Shown here: one piece after another, positions 7,350 through 16,836 of the stretch
Layout of the letters: each line of letters starts with the position of its first letter
Position numbering within the stretch: the first letter of the stretch is position 1
NCBI GenBank assembly: GCA_947427205.1
Contig: CANEHB010000004.1
Span: 19,810-83,809 of the forward strand
Origin: an uncultured Clostridium sp.
GTDB lineage: Bacteria > Bacillota > Clostridia > TANB77 > CAG-508
DNA: 64,000 nt
Direction: 5' to 3'
Program-made: the position numbers and the translations under genes
The notes under the pieces: generated by a model
What the model saw: only the letters and a program-made list of their open reading frames with translations
Databases searched by the model: none
Told to the model about the DNA's origin: nothing

Positions 7350-10037
7350 TTATTTCTTTAAACTTTCTAATCTTTCTTCTACATTGATAAGCATTTGTTT
7401 GTAATTTTCAAGTTTTGCTTTTTCTTCATTAACTTTTGATTCTGGTGCTTTATTTACAAAACCTGGATTTGATAACATTTTCTCTCCTCTTGTAACTTCT
7501 GCTTCTAATTTTGTTTTTTCATCTTGTAATCTTTTTATTTCCTCTTCAATATCAACCAATTCTTCAAATGGTATATAAACTTTTAAATCATCTACAACTA
7601 TTGAAACTGCGTTTTGAGGAACTTCTGCCTCATTTTTTACAATAACTATTTCATTTGCAAATCCTAATTTTAATAAAAATTCTTCTGCTTCTTTTATTTC
7701 TTTTTCTATAGAATTTGACATTATTAATAATTTTGATTTTTTAGATGGATGAACATTCATTTTTGTTCTAACATTTCTAATTTCAACAATTACCCTTTTT
7801 AATTTTTCTATAGTATCTTCTTCTTTATCAAATATAAATTTTTCTCTTATATCTGGCCATTTTGCTACTATTAAATCAGGTGTTCCAAAATAAATTAAAT
7901 TTGAATATATTTCTGATGTAACAAATGGCATAAATGGATGTAATAGCTTTAGTGAAGAAGCAAATACATGATTTAGTACATCTGTTACAGCTACTTTTGT
8001 GTTCTCATCTTCACTATAAATTCTTGGTTTTACCATTTCTATATACCAATCACAAAATTCATTCCAAACAAAACCATATATTTTGTCTAGTGCAATTCCT
8101 AAATCATAATTATCAAGATTTTTACTAACATCTACTACTAATTTATCAAGTTTGTTTAAAATCCATTTATCTTCAATTCTTAATAATTCTGGATTATAGG
8201 CTTTTTCTTTTTCAAAAACTTCATAGCAAAATTCTCTTACTTTTTCTTCATCAGCTGAATTCATTGTAATAAATTTAGCTGCATTCCATATTTTATTTGC
8301 AAAATTTGAAGCTTGTTCTAGTTTTTCAGGCATAAATCTAATATCATTTCCCATTGTTGTACCTGAAAGTAATGAAAATCTTAAACTATCTGCTCCGTAT
8401 TTATCTATAATTTCTAATGGATCTATACCATTTCCTAAAGTTTTAGACATCTTTCTTCCTTGGCTATCTCTAACTATTCCATGTATTAAAATATCTTTAA
8501 ATGGTACTTCTCCTGTAAATTCTAATCCTTGTGTCATCATTCTTGAAATCCAGAAAGTTATAATATCAAATCCTGTTACTAAAGTTTGTGTTGGATAAAA
8601 TTCTTTATAATCTTCTGATTCTGTATTTGGCCAACCAAGAGTAGAAAATGGCCATAATGCAGAACTAAACCAGGTGTCTAAAGTATCTGGATCTTGAACT
8701 AAATTTGTACTTTCGCATTTTTCACATTTTTCAGGTGTACTTTTAGCTACACTAATATGATTGCAGTCCTTACAAGTATAAGCTGGTATTCTATGTCCCC
8801 ACCATAACTGACGTGAAATGCACCAATCTTGTATATTATCTAACCAATGAAAATATTGTTTTTCATATCTTTGAGGAACGAATTTTGCTTCTCCATTTCT
8901 TACACTATCAGCAGCTCTTTTTGCTAAATCTTTCATACTTACAAACCATTGCTCTGAAATTTTTGGTTCTATAGTATTTTTACATCTTTCACATTTTGCT
9001 ACATTATGTGTATAATCTTCTGTTCTTACTAATGCTCCTATTTCATCTAATTTTTTAACAATTGCTTTTCTTGCATCTAGTAAATCCATACCTGCATATT
9101 CTGGCACTAAATTTCCCATTTTAAAGTGTTCATCAAATACTTCAATTATTTCTAGATTATGACGTAATCCTGCTTGATAATCATTCATGTCATGTGCTGG
9201 TGTGATTTTAACACAACCTGTTCCAAATTCCATTTCAACAAATTCATCTGCTATTATTGGAATTTCTTTATCCATTATTGGAAGTATACAAGTTTTTCCA
9301 ACTAAATTTTTATATCTATCATCATCTGGATGGACTGCAATTGCTGTATCTCCAAGCATTGTTTCTGGTCTTGTTGTTGCTACTTCTATATAATCATTTT
9401 CTGTTCCCGTTATTTTATATCTAATATGCCATAAATGTGATGCTTCTTCTTTATATTCAACTTCTGCATCTGAAATTGATGTATTACAACTTGTACACCA
9501 ATTTACCATTCTTTTTCCTTTATATATTAATCCTTTTTCATATAATTTAACAAATTGTTCTAAAACGCTATCAGACATTCCTTCATCTAAAGTAAATCTA
9601 TTTCTATCCCAATCACAAGAACATCCAAGTTTTCTTTGTTGTTTTTGAATAATTCCACCATATTCTTTAGTCCAATTCCATGCTTCTTCTAAGAATTTAT
9701 CTCTTCCTAAATCTTGTTTAGATTTCCCCTCTTTTGCAAGTTTTTGTACAACTTTCATTTCTGTTGAAATTGATGCATGGTCTGTTCCAGGAAGCCATAA
9801 TGTTTTAAATCTTCTCATTCTTTTATATCTAATTAAAATATCTTGTATTGCTCCATCTAGTGCATGCCCCATATGCAATTTTCCTGTTACATTAGGAGGT
9901 GGCATCATTATACAATAAGTTTCCCCATTATTTTTTTCTGATGGTTTAAAATATCCTTTTTCTTCCCACCCCTTATATAATCTGTCTTCAAAATCTTTTG
10001 GATTAAATTTGTCATTTAATTTTGTTTTTTCACTCAT
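7350..10037 (-). CDS. valS: Valine--tRNA ligase
   Basis: Class I aminoacyl-tRNA synthetase charging tRNA-Val. The HIGH-type motif HMGH is at residues 55-58 (PPPNVTGKLHMGH). The KMSKS loop near residue 529 reads KMSKT, a conservative change in the last position. A zinc-binding cysteine cluster (CKDC, CEKC) and the C-terminal ValRS coiled coil (about 825-895, ending before the stop) are present. The length of 895 fits the family. Expression is very likely controlled by the T-box leader just upstream, so it rises when tRNA-Val is uncharged. comFC follows directly downstream. Confidence 0.97.
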   Translation of the reverse strand: MSEKTKLNDKFNPKDFEDRLYKGWEEKGYFKPSEKNNGETYCIMMPPPNVTGKLHMGHALDGAIQDILIRYKRMRRFKTLWLPGTDHASISTEMKVVQKLAKEGKSKQDLGRDKFLEEAWNWTKEYGGIIQKQQRKLGCSCDWDRNRFTLDEGMSDSVLEQFVKLYEKGLIYKGKRMVNWCTSCNTSISDAEVEYKEEASHLWHIRYKITGTENDYIEVATTRPETMLGDTAIAVHPDDDRYKNLVGKTCILPIMDKEIPIIADEFVEMEFGTGCVKITPAHDMNDYQAGLRHNLEIIEVFDEHFKMGNLVPEYAGMDLLDARKAIVKKLDEIGALVRTEDYTHNVAKCERCKNTIEPKISEQWFVSMKDLAKRAADSVRNGEAKFVPQRYEKQYFHWLDNIQDWCISRQLWWGHRIPAYTCKDCNHISVAKSTPEKCEKCESTNLVQDPDTLDTWFSSALWPFSTLGWPNTESEDYKEFYPTQTLVTGFDIITFWISRMMTQGLEFTGEVPFKDILIHGIVRDSQGRKMSKTLGNGIDPLEIIDKYGADSLRFSLLSGTTMGNDIRFMPEKLEQASNFANKIWNAAKFITMNSADEEKVREFCYEVFEKEKAYNPELLRIEDKWILNKLDKLVVDVSKNLDNYDLGIALDKIYGFVWNEFCDWYIEMVKPRIYSEDENTKVAVTDVLNHVFASSLKLLHPFMPFVTSEIYSNLIYFGTPDLIVAKWPDIREKFIFDKEEDTIEKLKRVIVEIRNVRTKMNVHPSKKSKLLIMSNSIEKEIKEAEEFLLKLGFANEIVIVKNEAEVPQNAVSIVVDDLKVYIPFEELVDIEEEIKRLQDEKTKLEAEVTRGEKMLSNPGFVNKAPESKVNEEKAKLENYKQMLINVEERLESLKK

Positions 10038-10127
10038 ATAATAATACCTCCTAAAATTTTATTTCTTTTATATTTATTAAATATACCTATGCTATTATAA
10101 TTAAATTTAATGGTATCTTTAAAATAC

Positions 10128-10375
10128 AAAAAAGCCCTTATACTTACGTATAAGGGCGAATATTTACCACGGTACCACCTTATTTATCTATTTTAATTAT
10201 TTAAAATAAACATCTCTTAGATTTTAACGTATCTTACACGAATATACTTAAAGTTAATTTCAGTATATCAACTCCAAAGCTACCTTCAAACAAACCTTAC
10301 TATTTAAGAAGCTCTCAGCCTATGACTTCTTTTCTCTTTATAGAGCTTTTGTTTTACTCCTCTTTTTCATAGTTT
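10128..10375 (-). promoter_or_regulatory. T-box riboswitch leader of valS, valine specifier GUA
   Basis: Minus-strand transcript leader with the conserved T-box sequence AAGGUGGUACCGUGG (10181-10167). Upstream, in stem I, it has the GAGUAA motif (about 10358) and a CUGAGAG stretch. The presumed specifier sits in the GAAG-GUA-GCUUUGGAG context at 10283-10281, and GUA is a valine codon, which matches valS. A strong terminator follows (arms 10134-10143 and 10148-10157, GCCCTTATAC), with a run of seven T. Family knowledge: uncharged tRNA-Val pairs with the specifier and with the T-box bulge, which stabilises the antiterminator. Confidence 0.93.
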
Positions 10376-10466
10376 TTAAATTATATTTAATATATTAACA
10401 TAATTTTCTAAGTAAATCAAGAGTTATTTTTAATTGATTTATATAAAAATTTCCTAATTATCACTT

Positions 10467-11417
10467 TCAGTTCATTTCTAACACACTATAAATATGTTCT
10501 ACTGTATTTTCTAAAACTTCCATTGGATAGAAAATTAATTTATAATATTTTCTTATAAGTTTTTCATCTAATCCATTTCTAAATGTAGGTGGTTCAAATA
10601 ATTGCCCACATTTATATCTAAAATATAAACAATCATCAATAATTTTAAGTTCAAAAGGATAATTGCTTATATTTATTATATCAATATACTTTTCAATTAA
10701 ATCTGCTGTAAAAATTTGCATAGCTGTTACTTTATCTTGTGTATATAAATCATAGTACTTTTCAAATTCTGCCGAATCAACTTCTATTCTATTTTTACTA
10801 AATCTTTTAATATTGTTATTACTTGCTATATGTATATTTATTTTACTATTTTTATCTAATTTAACAAAACCATACATTCCTCTAAAAGTTTCTGTTCTAT
10901 TTTCTTTTCTATTTCCATCTGCATCTTTATAAATTTCTACATTATAGCTTGCAATTTCAGAAGCTTGAATATTACCACCACTTCTTAGTTTTCCGTATAT
11001 TCTATCTTCTGAATAGAATTCATCAAAGCTATTATCAAAATTTGATATTTTATAATCTACTCTTGATACGCCAATTGCTTGATCAAAATTCAAATCTTCA
11101 TTATACTCTTTTACCAAACTTTCAATAACACATTTTTTATATATAGTTCTATAATTTTTTCTTGCATTTACTATTAATATAATTAAAATAGCTATTGAAA
11201 CAGAGATCGTTAGTGTTATCATATATCTTGCCTCTGCTAAAACTATATACAGTATCAAATTGATAATTAGCTCAGCTATAAAAACATATAAAATAAATTT
11301 ATTATTTTTTCTTTTTACTTCATCTAAACGTTCCTTGCTTGTTTTACATACATTTTCATATATTTCTTCAAAACTTTTTTTCATTTTTCTCACTTTTCTT
11401 TCATCAATTTTTTTCAT
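10467..11417 (-). CDS. DUF3137-type membrane protein
   Basis: A 316-residue protein with a short N-terminal cytoplasmic helix and two adjacent membrane segments (about 41-62 and 66-86). A soluble domain follows with the pattern typical of DUF3137 (SEDRIYGKLR, ETFRGMYGFVKLD, TADLIEKYIDI, ENTVEHIYSVL). DUF3137 proteins are commonly found next to LemA, as here. No function is established. I see no strong ribosome binding site at the first ATG (11417). An ATG eleven codons further in is another candidate. A terminator hairpin lies between lemA and this gene, so part of its expression may be independent. Confidence 0.75.
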   Translation of the reverse strand: MKKIDERKVRKMKKSFEEIYENVCKTSKERLDEVKRKNNKFILYVFIAELIINLILYIVLAEARYMITLTISVSIAILIILIVNARKNYRTIYKKCVIESLVKEYNEDLNFDQAIGVSRVDYKISNFDNSFDEFYSEDRIYGKLRSGGNIQASEIASYNVEIYKDADGNRKENRTETFRGMYGFVKLDKNSKINIHIASNNNIKRFSKNRIEVDSAEFEKYYDLYTQDKVTAMQIFTADLIEKYIDIINISNYPFELKIIDDCLYFRYKCGQLFEPPTFRNGLDEKLIRKYYKLIFYPMEVLENTVEHIYSVLEMN

Positions 11418-11472
11418 TATATAAATTATTTATTAATTTTATCATATTACTATATAAGATATCAATTCTAAA

Positions 11473-11519
11473 AAGAGATTATACTACGATACATAAACAG
11501 TATTTTAATATAATCTCTT
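11473..11519 (-). terminator. Terminator between lemA and the DUF3137 gene
   Basis: Eleven-base arms AAGAGATTATA and TATAATCTCTT flank a 25-base loop. On the minus strand the second arm is followed by TTTTTAG. It lies six bases after lemA, so the lemA transcript is probably attenuated here. Confidence 0.65.
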
Positions 11520-11525
11520 ATTTCT

Positions 11526-12098
11526 TTATAAATCAATATTTATTTTACCTTTTTTATACTCTTCTATTTCAAATAAAGCTTCTTCTTTAAAGCCAAATAT
11601 CTTAGCAAAAATGTTATTAGGAAAAGTACTTATTGTTGTATTGTATAACGTAATATCTCCATTATATATTCTTCTTGCCGCTTGAAGCTGACTTTCCATC
11701 TTTTCTAAACTTTTTTGAAGATTTAAAAATTGTTCATTTGCCTTTAAATCTGGGCTATTTTCTGCAACTGATAATATCTTATTAAATTCTGAATTAATTT
11801 TAGCACCTTCTACTAAATCTTTTCTTTCTTGATTATTATAATTTACTCTCATTTGTGCTATATTGGTAAGCACTTTTTCTTCATAATTTGTATATGCTTT
11901 TACACATTCTACTAAATTAGGAATTAAATCAAACCTCTGATTTAAATACACTTCAATACTAGATTTTGATTGTCTTATTTTATTTCTTAATCGTATAAAT
12001 GTATTAAATTCTACAATTAAAAATAATCCTATTGCTATTAGTATCCCCATAAATAATACTTCTGGCATATTAGCCTGTTTTATTAGTTCATTTTCCAT
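11526..12098 (-). CDS. lemA: LemA family protein
   Basis: A 190-residue LemA-family protein: one N-terminal membrane helix (about 14-33) followed by a long helical bundle with the family signature RFDLIPNLVECVKAYTNYE and the C-terminal ARRIYNGDITLYNTTISTFPNNIFAKIFGF. The family is widespread; its biochemical role is unsettled, but it often pairs with membrane proteins such as the DUF3137 gene downstream. The ribosome binding site AAGAGGAT overlaps the end of pyrD 20 bases upstream, so it is probably the last gene of the pyrK-pyrD transcript. Confidence 0.92.
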   Translation of the reverse strand: MENELIKQANMPEVLFMGILIAIGLFLIVEFNTFIRLRNKIRQSKSSIEVYLNQRFDLIPNLVECVKAYTNYEEKVLTNIAQMRVNYNNQERKDLVEGAKINSEFNKILSVAENSPDLKANEQFLNLQKSLEKMESQLQAARRIYNGDITLYNTTISTFPNNIFAKIFGFKEEALFEIEEYKKGKINIDL

Positions 12099-12118
12099 AT
12101 TATATATAATCCTCTTAA

Positions 12119-13030
12119 CTAATTCATCTCTACTGTTCCAATAATAGATTTTATATCCTCAATATTATGTTTTCTCATATAGTTTTCTATTCCTTCAATA
12201 GTTTTTATACTTGTTTCAGGATCCACAAAATTACCTGATCCTATTGATACTGCTGTTGCTCCTGCAAGCATATATTCTATAGCATCATCACCATTTATAA
12301 TTCCACCCATTCCTAAAATTGGAATATTTATTGCTTTTGACATTTGATATACCATTCTAACACCTACTGATCTTATTCCAGGTCCAGAATATCCACCAGT
12401 ATTATTTGCTAAAACTGGCCTTCTTTTATCTATATCTATTTTCATTCCTAATAATGTGTTTATTCCAGAAACTCCATCTGCACCACCATCTTCTGCACCT
12501 TTTGCTGGAGCTGTTATATCTGTTACATTTGGTGTTAATTTTACTATTAATGGCTTGTCTGTTAAAACTTTTCTTACTTCTGAAGTTACAGCTTTTACAC
12601 CCTCATATGATGTTCCAAATGCTAAACATCCTTCTTTAACATTTGGACAAGAAAGATTTATTTCTACTCCATCTATATCTAGTGTATTTAAAACTTTACA
12701 GACTTCTACATATTCTTCAACAGTATGACCTATAGCATTTACTATTATTTTTGTATCAAACTTTCTAAGCCATGGTAAATCATTTTGTATAAAATACTCA
12801 ATTCCAGGATTTTGTAATCCTATACTATTTAACATTCCACCTGGAACTTCACAAATTCTAGGTGCTGGATTACCAGTCCATGGTTTTATAGCAGTTCCTT
12901 TTGTTACTATTCCACCTAATTTATTTAAATCTATATAGTCTGCGAATTCTCTGCCATATCCAAATGTACCTGATGCAACAGTTACTGGATTTTTCATTTT
13001 TATTCCACATAAATCTACTTCTGTATTCAT
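12119..13030 (-). CDS. pyrD: Dihydroorotate dehydrogenase B, catalytic subunit
   Basis: FMN enzyme that oxidises dihydroorotate to orotate, class 1B (NAD-linked through PyrK). The 303 residues begin with the typical core VDLCGIKMKNPVTVASGTFGYG and carry the class 1 active-site cysteine in EINLSCPNV. FMN-binding stretches follow at KLTPNVTDI and GMGGIINGDDAIE. The ribosome binding site GAAGGGAG is good. PyrK lies immediately upstream with a 77-base gap without a clear terminator, which matches the heterotetrameric enzyme. Confidence 0.97.
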   Translation of the reverse strand: MNTEVDLCGIKMKNPVTVASGTFGYGREFADYIDLNKLGGIVTKGTAIKPWTGNPAPRICEVPGGMLNSIGLQNPGIEYFIQNDLPWLRKFDTKIIVNAIGHTVEEYVEVCKVLNTLDIDGVEINLSCPNVKEGCLAFGTSYEGVKAVTSEVRKVLTDKPLIVKLTPNVTDITAPAKGAEDGGADGVSGINTLLGMKIDIDKRRPVLANNTGGYSGPGIRSVGVRMVYQMSKAINIPILGMGGIINGDDAIEYMLAGATAVSIGSGNFVDPETSIKTIEGIENYMRKHNIEDIKSIIGTVEMN

Positions 13031-13107
13031 ATTTTCTCCCTTCTATTATAGCATAAATGCTCTTTACTTATTAATATTTCAAAATAATAATAAGTTTTAT
13101 TCTATTT

Positions 13108-13887
13108 TTATATTTCTACATCTGATGCATTGAATACTGGACCATCTTTACAAACATGTCCATATTTTGTATCTTCGCCTGTTCTTACTTTAACTGCACA
13201 TCCTAAACAAGCCCCTATTCCACATCCCATTCTTTCTTCTAAAGAAATTTGGCAAGGAATATTATTTTCTATTGCATAACTTCTTACTGCTTTAAGCATT
13301 GGAAGTGGACCACAAGCAAATATCATATCTACTTTATGTTCTTCTATATCTTTTTTCATAAAATCAATTGCAAAACCTTTTTCTTTGTAACTTCCATCAT
13401 CTGTTGTCACAACTAATTTATTTAATCCTATTTCTTCAAATTCTTTTTCACATGTAACTAATGATTTATCTCTAAATCCTAAATAAACATTTAGATTTGC
13501 TTTTCCTTTTAATTCTTTTGTAAGTTCATATAGTGGATATGTACCAATTCCACCACCAATTATAGCTACATTATTATATTCTTTAACTTTAAATGTTCCT
13601 TTTCCAAGAGGTCCCATTATATCAATTAATTTTCCTTCTTGAACTTGTGCAAGAAGCTCTGTTCCTCTTCCTTTTACTTGAAAAATAAATTCTACAATAT
13701 CACCATCAATATTAAAAATACTTATTGGTCTTCTTAAATAAGGTTCTCCTGTTTCAGAAACTTTTATTTCTAAAAATTGCCCTGCTTTTGCTTCCTTTGT
13801 AATCTCTGGTGCTTTTACAGAAAACTTATAAATTCCTTCTATAAGTTTTTCTCTTTTTACTAATTCACACTTTACTTTTACTCCCAT
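13108..13887 (-). CDS. pyrK: Dihydroorotate dehydrogenase B, electron transfer subunit
   Basis: Iron-sulfur flavoprotein that passes electrons from PyrD to NAD+. It has a ferredoxin-reductase-type FAD domain with RRPISIFN (about residues 54-61) and an NAD domain starting VAIIGGGIGTYPL. The C-terminal 2Fe-2S cluster site has four cysteines in EERMGCGIGACLGCAVK and GHVCKDGPVF. The length of 259 is usual. The ribosome binding site GGGAGG is strong. It is the first gene of the pyrK-pyrD-lemA group. Confidence 0.96.
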   Translation of the reverse strand: MGVKVKCELVKREKLIEGIYKFSVKAPEITKEAKAGQFLEIKVSETGEPYLRRPISIFNIDGDIVEFIFQVKGRGTELLAQVQEGKLIDIMGPLGKGTFKVKEYNNVAIIGGGIGTYPLYELTKELKGKANLNVYLGFRDKSLVTCEKEFEEIGLNKLVVTTDDGSYKEKGFAIDFMKKDIEEHKVDMIFACGPLPMLKAVRSYAIENNIPCQISLEERMGCGIGACLGCAVKVRTGEDTKYGHVCKDGPVFNASDVEI

Positions 13888-13958
13888 GCTTCCTCCCTTT
13901 ATTTACTTTTCTTATTTTATATATCTTAACTATAATAAGAAAGTTTTTTGAATTAATA

Positions 13959-14459
13959 TTATTTTAATAAATTTTTATAATCTTGATCATATTTTCCATA
14001 GCCTAAATACTTTTCCTCATTATTAAATGACGCAGTTTTCTTTTTATTGTAAGGCTCTTCAGGAACTTCTGTCAATGTTTCAAAAAATATTTGAGCTATT
14101 TTAAAATCTTTTTCTAATTTTATTTCTTTATTACTCAAATTACATACTCTTAAAAATATATACGTTTGATGCCCTGGCTGATATACTGGTCCAGAAACAA
14201 ATAATCCTAATCTTAATAATGAATTTTTTTCTCCAATTTTACCAACTAAATTTTCTGGTACTTTTATTTCTTCATTTGTTTTAATCATAACAAATTCTTG
14301 TGGTTTTAATATATATTCTTTTAATTCTTCATCATTAACTATAATATCACTAATTGTTAAATCATATGAAACACATCCTAAATTCTCTGGTTTATAGTTT
14401 GAAACAATTAACATATTATTATCAATTAATTCTCTCATATTTTTATCAACTAAAATCAT
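13959..14459 (-). CDS. dCTP deaminase/dUTPase-fold protein, catalytic Glu not conserved
   Basis: A 166-residue protein that follows the dCTP deaminase (Dcd) layout. SYDLTI at 31-36 matches the S-x-DL strand. KNSLLRLGL at 78-86 matches the RSSxxRLGL substrate loop. GPVYQPGHQTYIFLRVCN (90-107) aligns with the IDPGxxGxxxLExxN active site, followed by IAQIFFE. In Dcd the glutamate of LE activates water; here the residue is Arg104, and the Asp of DPG is Gln. It is either a divergent nucleotide-binding homologue or an inactive one. The ribosome binding site AGAGGT is good. It lies 17 bases after the epimerase-like gene in a pyrimidine-rich neighbourhood, which fits a nucleotide role. Confidence 0.7.
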   Translation of the reverse strand: MILVDKNMRELIDNNMLIVSNYKPENLGCVSYDLTISDIIVNDEELKEYILKPQEFVMIKTNEEIKVPENLVGKIGEKNSLLRLGLFVSGPVYQPGHQTYIFLRVCNLSNKEIKLEKDFKIAQIFFETLTEVPEEPYNKKKTASFNNEEKYLGYGKYDQDYKNLLK

Positions 14460-14475
14460 TTTTTACCTCTATATT

Positions 14476-15297
14476 TTAAAAAAATTCTACACTATATTTT
14501 GCTTCAAACTTTTGATTTGGTTTAAGTTCAATTAAATCTTCTTTTTCTTCAAATATTCCATTTGAAGAAACTTTATCTGCAGTATTAAACCAAGGTTCTA
14601 TACATATAAATGACGCATCTGGTTTTGACCAAATTGCTAAATATGGAAAATCCTTAAAATCAAATGTTAAAACTTTTTTATTAGTTTCTGTTTTCAAAAA
14701 TACTTTTTCTGATTTTATATTTTTCATAATAATAGCATCTTTTTCAAAAGTTTTATTATCTAAAAATATTCTATTTTCTTTAACAAATTTATTTGTTTTT
14801 TCTGGTTTATCTTTTAATAATCCGTCTTCTAATTGATATATTTCAATTTCATCTTCAATTTTTTCAAATTCTATTCTATATTTTCCACTTGCATACTCAC
14901 ATGAAAAAGCTGGATGTCCACCTAAACCAAATATCATTAATTTATCACTTATATTAACTACTTTATATTTAGTAGTTACTTTATTTCCACTTACTTCATA
15001 ATTAATATAAAGCTCAAAATCAAAAGGAAATCTTTTTAATGTTTCTTCATTAGATTTAAGAACATATGAATTTTCTCCAATTTCTTCAAAATCCATATCT
15101 CTAGCAAATCCATGTTGTCCCATTTCGTAAGTATTATTTTCAATAATAGTTTTTCCATCTTTTAATTTTCCGACTATTGGAAATAATACTGGACTATGTC
15201 TATTCCAAAAACTTCGTCCATCATGCATTTTCTCAAATCCATCTAAATTTATAGAAATAAGTTCTGCACCTTTTTTTACTGTCTTAATCTCTAACAT
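14476..15297 (-). CDS. Aldose 1-epimerase family protein (LacX-like)
   Basis: A 273-residue beta-sandwich mutarotase-like protein. Motifs: SFWNRHSPVLFPIVGKL, QHGFARD (substrate His), GLGGHPAF (second His) and FICIEPWFNTAD (catalytic Glu). These match the LacX/YihR-like branch of galactose mutarotases, which interconvert sugar anomers; the substrate is unknown. Its ATG overlaps the stop of the PPC gene (TAATG), and its ribosome binding site AAAGGAG lies inside that gene's end, so the two are translationally coupled. Confidence 0.88.
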   Translation of the reverse strand: MLEIKTVKKGAELISINLDGFEKMHDGRSFWNRHSPVLFPIVGKLKDGKTIIENNTYEMGQHGFARDMDFEEIGENSYVLKSNEETLKRFPFDFELYINYEVSGNKVTTKYKVVNISDKLMIFGLGGHPAFSCEYASGKYRIEFEKIEDEIEIYQLEDGLLKDKPEKTNKFVKENRIFLDNKTFEKDAIIMKNIKSEKVFLKTETNKKVLTFDFKDFPYLAIWSKPDASFICIEPWFNTADKVSSNGIFEEKEDLIELKPNQKFEAKYSVEFF

Positions 15298-15698
15298 TAT
15301 TTATTATTCTCCTTTATTACAAGTTCTTTGTATCCTGTAGATTCGTCAAATTCTCTTGAAAATTCATATTCATCAAATTCAGCTAAAACTATTTCTGCAG
15401 TTACATTTACTAAACAATTATCTTTTAAATGTCCACCTATTGTTTGTAAGTTAATATCTGATAAACTTACATGTATATGACATCCATCCATAGATAAAGT
15501 ACCTGTTGCTGATACAATTTCATGATCTTCATTAATAGTTTTTACAGTTTTACCATCAGCAGTTCTTAAACAAACTTGATATAAGCATCCTACTGCTGAT
15601 AAAATTACTCCTGATTTAATTTTTTTATCTACTACATACTGTTCTATACTTTTCTTTAAGTCCATTCCCCTTGTTAATCTAAATGCATGAATTTTCAT
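15297..15698 (-). CDS. PPC/DUF296 domain protein
   Basis: A 133-residue single-domain protein of the PPC (DUF296) family, found fused to AT-hooks in plants and alone in bacteria, where it forms trimers of unclear function. Recognisable parts: FRLTRGMDLKKSIEQYV, GVILSAVGCL, the metal-like DGCHIHVSLSD (His-x-His) and GGHLKDNCLV. I place the start at ATG 15698, preceded by AAAGGAGAAG. A longer frame exists upstream without a ribosome binding site. It overlaps the epimerase-like gene by one base. Confidence 0.85.
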   Translation of the reverse strand: MKIHAFRLTRGMDLKKSIEQYVVDKKIKSGVILSAVGCLYQVCLRTADGKTVKTINEDHEIVSATGTLSMDGCHIHVSLSDINLQTIGGHLKDNCLVNVTAEIVLAEFDEYEFSREFDESTGYKELVIKENNK

Positions 15699-15768
15699 TA
15701 TTTTTCTTCTCCTTTTGACTATTAAATTTATCAAAAAAATATATATGCATAAATTTATATTTAATATA

Positions 15769-16701
15769 TTACATACCTTTTATTGCTTGATTTAATTCAT
15801 CTCTCATACGAATTGCCTCTGCTCTTGTTGCTTTTGCATACTCTTCTTCTTTAAATTTATCTTTCCATAAATCAGATTTATATGCACACATTAAACTTCT
15901 TGTTGCATTTACTATTCCACCTAATCCATTTTTATCAAATCCTAAAGCAATATCTTCTGCTTTTCCACCTTGTGCTCCATAACCAGGAATTAAGAAATAT
16001 GCATGTGGCATTATTTCTCGCAAGTTTTTTAATTGTTTTGGATAAGTAGCACCAACAACAGCAGATACCGAACTATATCCATATTCTCCCACAAGTTCTT
16101 CTCCCCATGTATTTACAAGTTTTGCAACCTTTTTATAAATTTCTTCTCCATCTTCTGCTTTTACATCTTGAATCTCCCCAGAAGATTTATTTGAAGTTTT
16201 TACAAGTACAAAAATTCCTTTATCATATTTTTTGCAATCTTCTACAAATGGATTTACACAATCTGATCCCATATATGGATTTACAGTTGCAAAATCAACA
16301 TCAAATACTGGTTCTTCTTTTTCATCTATCATATTTTTTCCCAAATATGCTTTTGAATATCCGGCAGAAGTAGATCCTATATCACCTCTTTTTACATCTG
16401 CCATTACAACCATACCTTTTGATTTACAATAATCAATCATTTCTTTATAAAGTTTTATTCCTTCTACTCCATACATTTCAAAATATGCACTTTGCAATTT
16501 TACGGCTGGTACAATATCATAAGTAGCATCTATTAAAGCTTTACTATATTCTAGCATGCTACTGCACATTCCTTTAATATCTGTACTATATTTATTTCTA
16601 ACACAAGCAGGTACCATATCATATCTTGTATCTACACCAATAACTGTAGGATTATTAGTTTCTTTTATTTTATCTATTAATATATCAATTGCGTTTTTCA
16701 T
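15769..16701 (-). CDS. pyrF: Orotidine 5'-phosphate decarboxylase (type 2)
   Basis: Last step of UMP synthesis: decarboxylates OMP. The 310-residue length and the sequence (VIGVDTRYDMVP, VVMADVKRGDIGSTSAGYSKAY, VDFATVNPYMGSD, FLIPGYGAQGG) fit the long type 2 PyrF family. The catalytic Asp-Lys-Asp array lies in DVKRGD. The ribosome binding site AAGGAG is good. It follows pyrC, separated by 135 bases that contain a repeat element and a hairpin. Confidence 0.96.
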   Translation of the reverse strand: MKNAIDILIDKIKETNNPTVIGVDTRYDMVPACVRNKYSTDIKGMCSSMLEYSKALIDATYDIVPAVKLQSAYFEMYGVEGIKLYKEMIDYCKSKGMVVMADVKRGDIGSTSAGYSKAYLGKNMIDEKEEPVFDVDFATVNPYMGSDCVNPFVEDCKKYDKGIFVLVKTSNKSSGEIQDVKAEDGEEIYKKVAKLVNTWGEELVGEYGYSSVSAVVGATYPKQLKNLREIMPHAYFLIPGYGAQGGKAEDIALGFDKNGLGGIVNATRSLMCAYKSDLWKDKFKEEEYAKATRAEAIRMRDELNQAIKGM

Positions 16702-16752
16702 TTCTTATCTCCTTATATAATAAATTTTCAATCAATTATATAGTAAATTAGC

Positions 16753-16782
16753 ATATTACATAAATGATTATTTATGTAATAT
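16753..16782 (-). terminator. Perfect hairpin downstream of pyrC
   Basis: Thirteen-base perfect arms (ATATTACATAAAT and its complement) with a four-base loop, 55 bases past the pyrC stop. No T-run follows, so it may be an RNA stabiliser or weak terminator rather than a full intrinsic terminator. The dnaK 3' region has the same order of repeat element and then hairpin. Confidence 0.5.
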
Positions 16783-16783
16783 C

Positions 16784-16836
16784 TGTCCTCAAATAGACAT
16801 AAAAATGTCCTTTAACAAACATCCCTAAAAAAGTCA
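16784..16836 (-). repeat. 3' element shared with the dnaK downstream region
   Basis: Directly after the pyrC stop codon. Its 24-base core (bases 16802-16825) matches the stretch directly after dnaK (42709-42732) with two differences. On the transcript the core contains UGUUUGUUAAAGGACAUUUU. Both copies abut a stop codon on the same strand and are followed by a hairpin. Function unknown. Confidence 0.6.
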
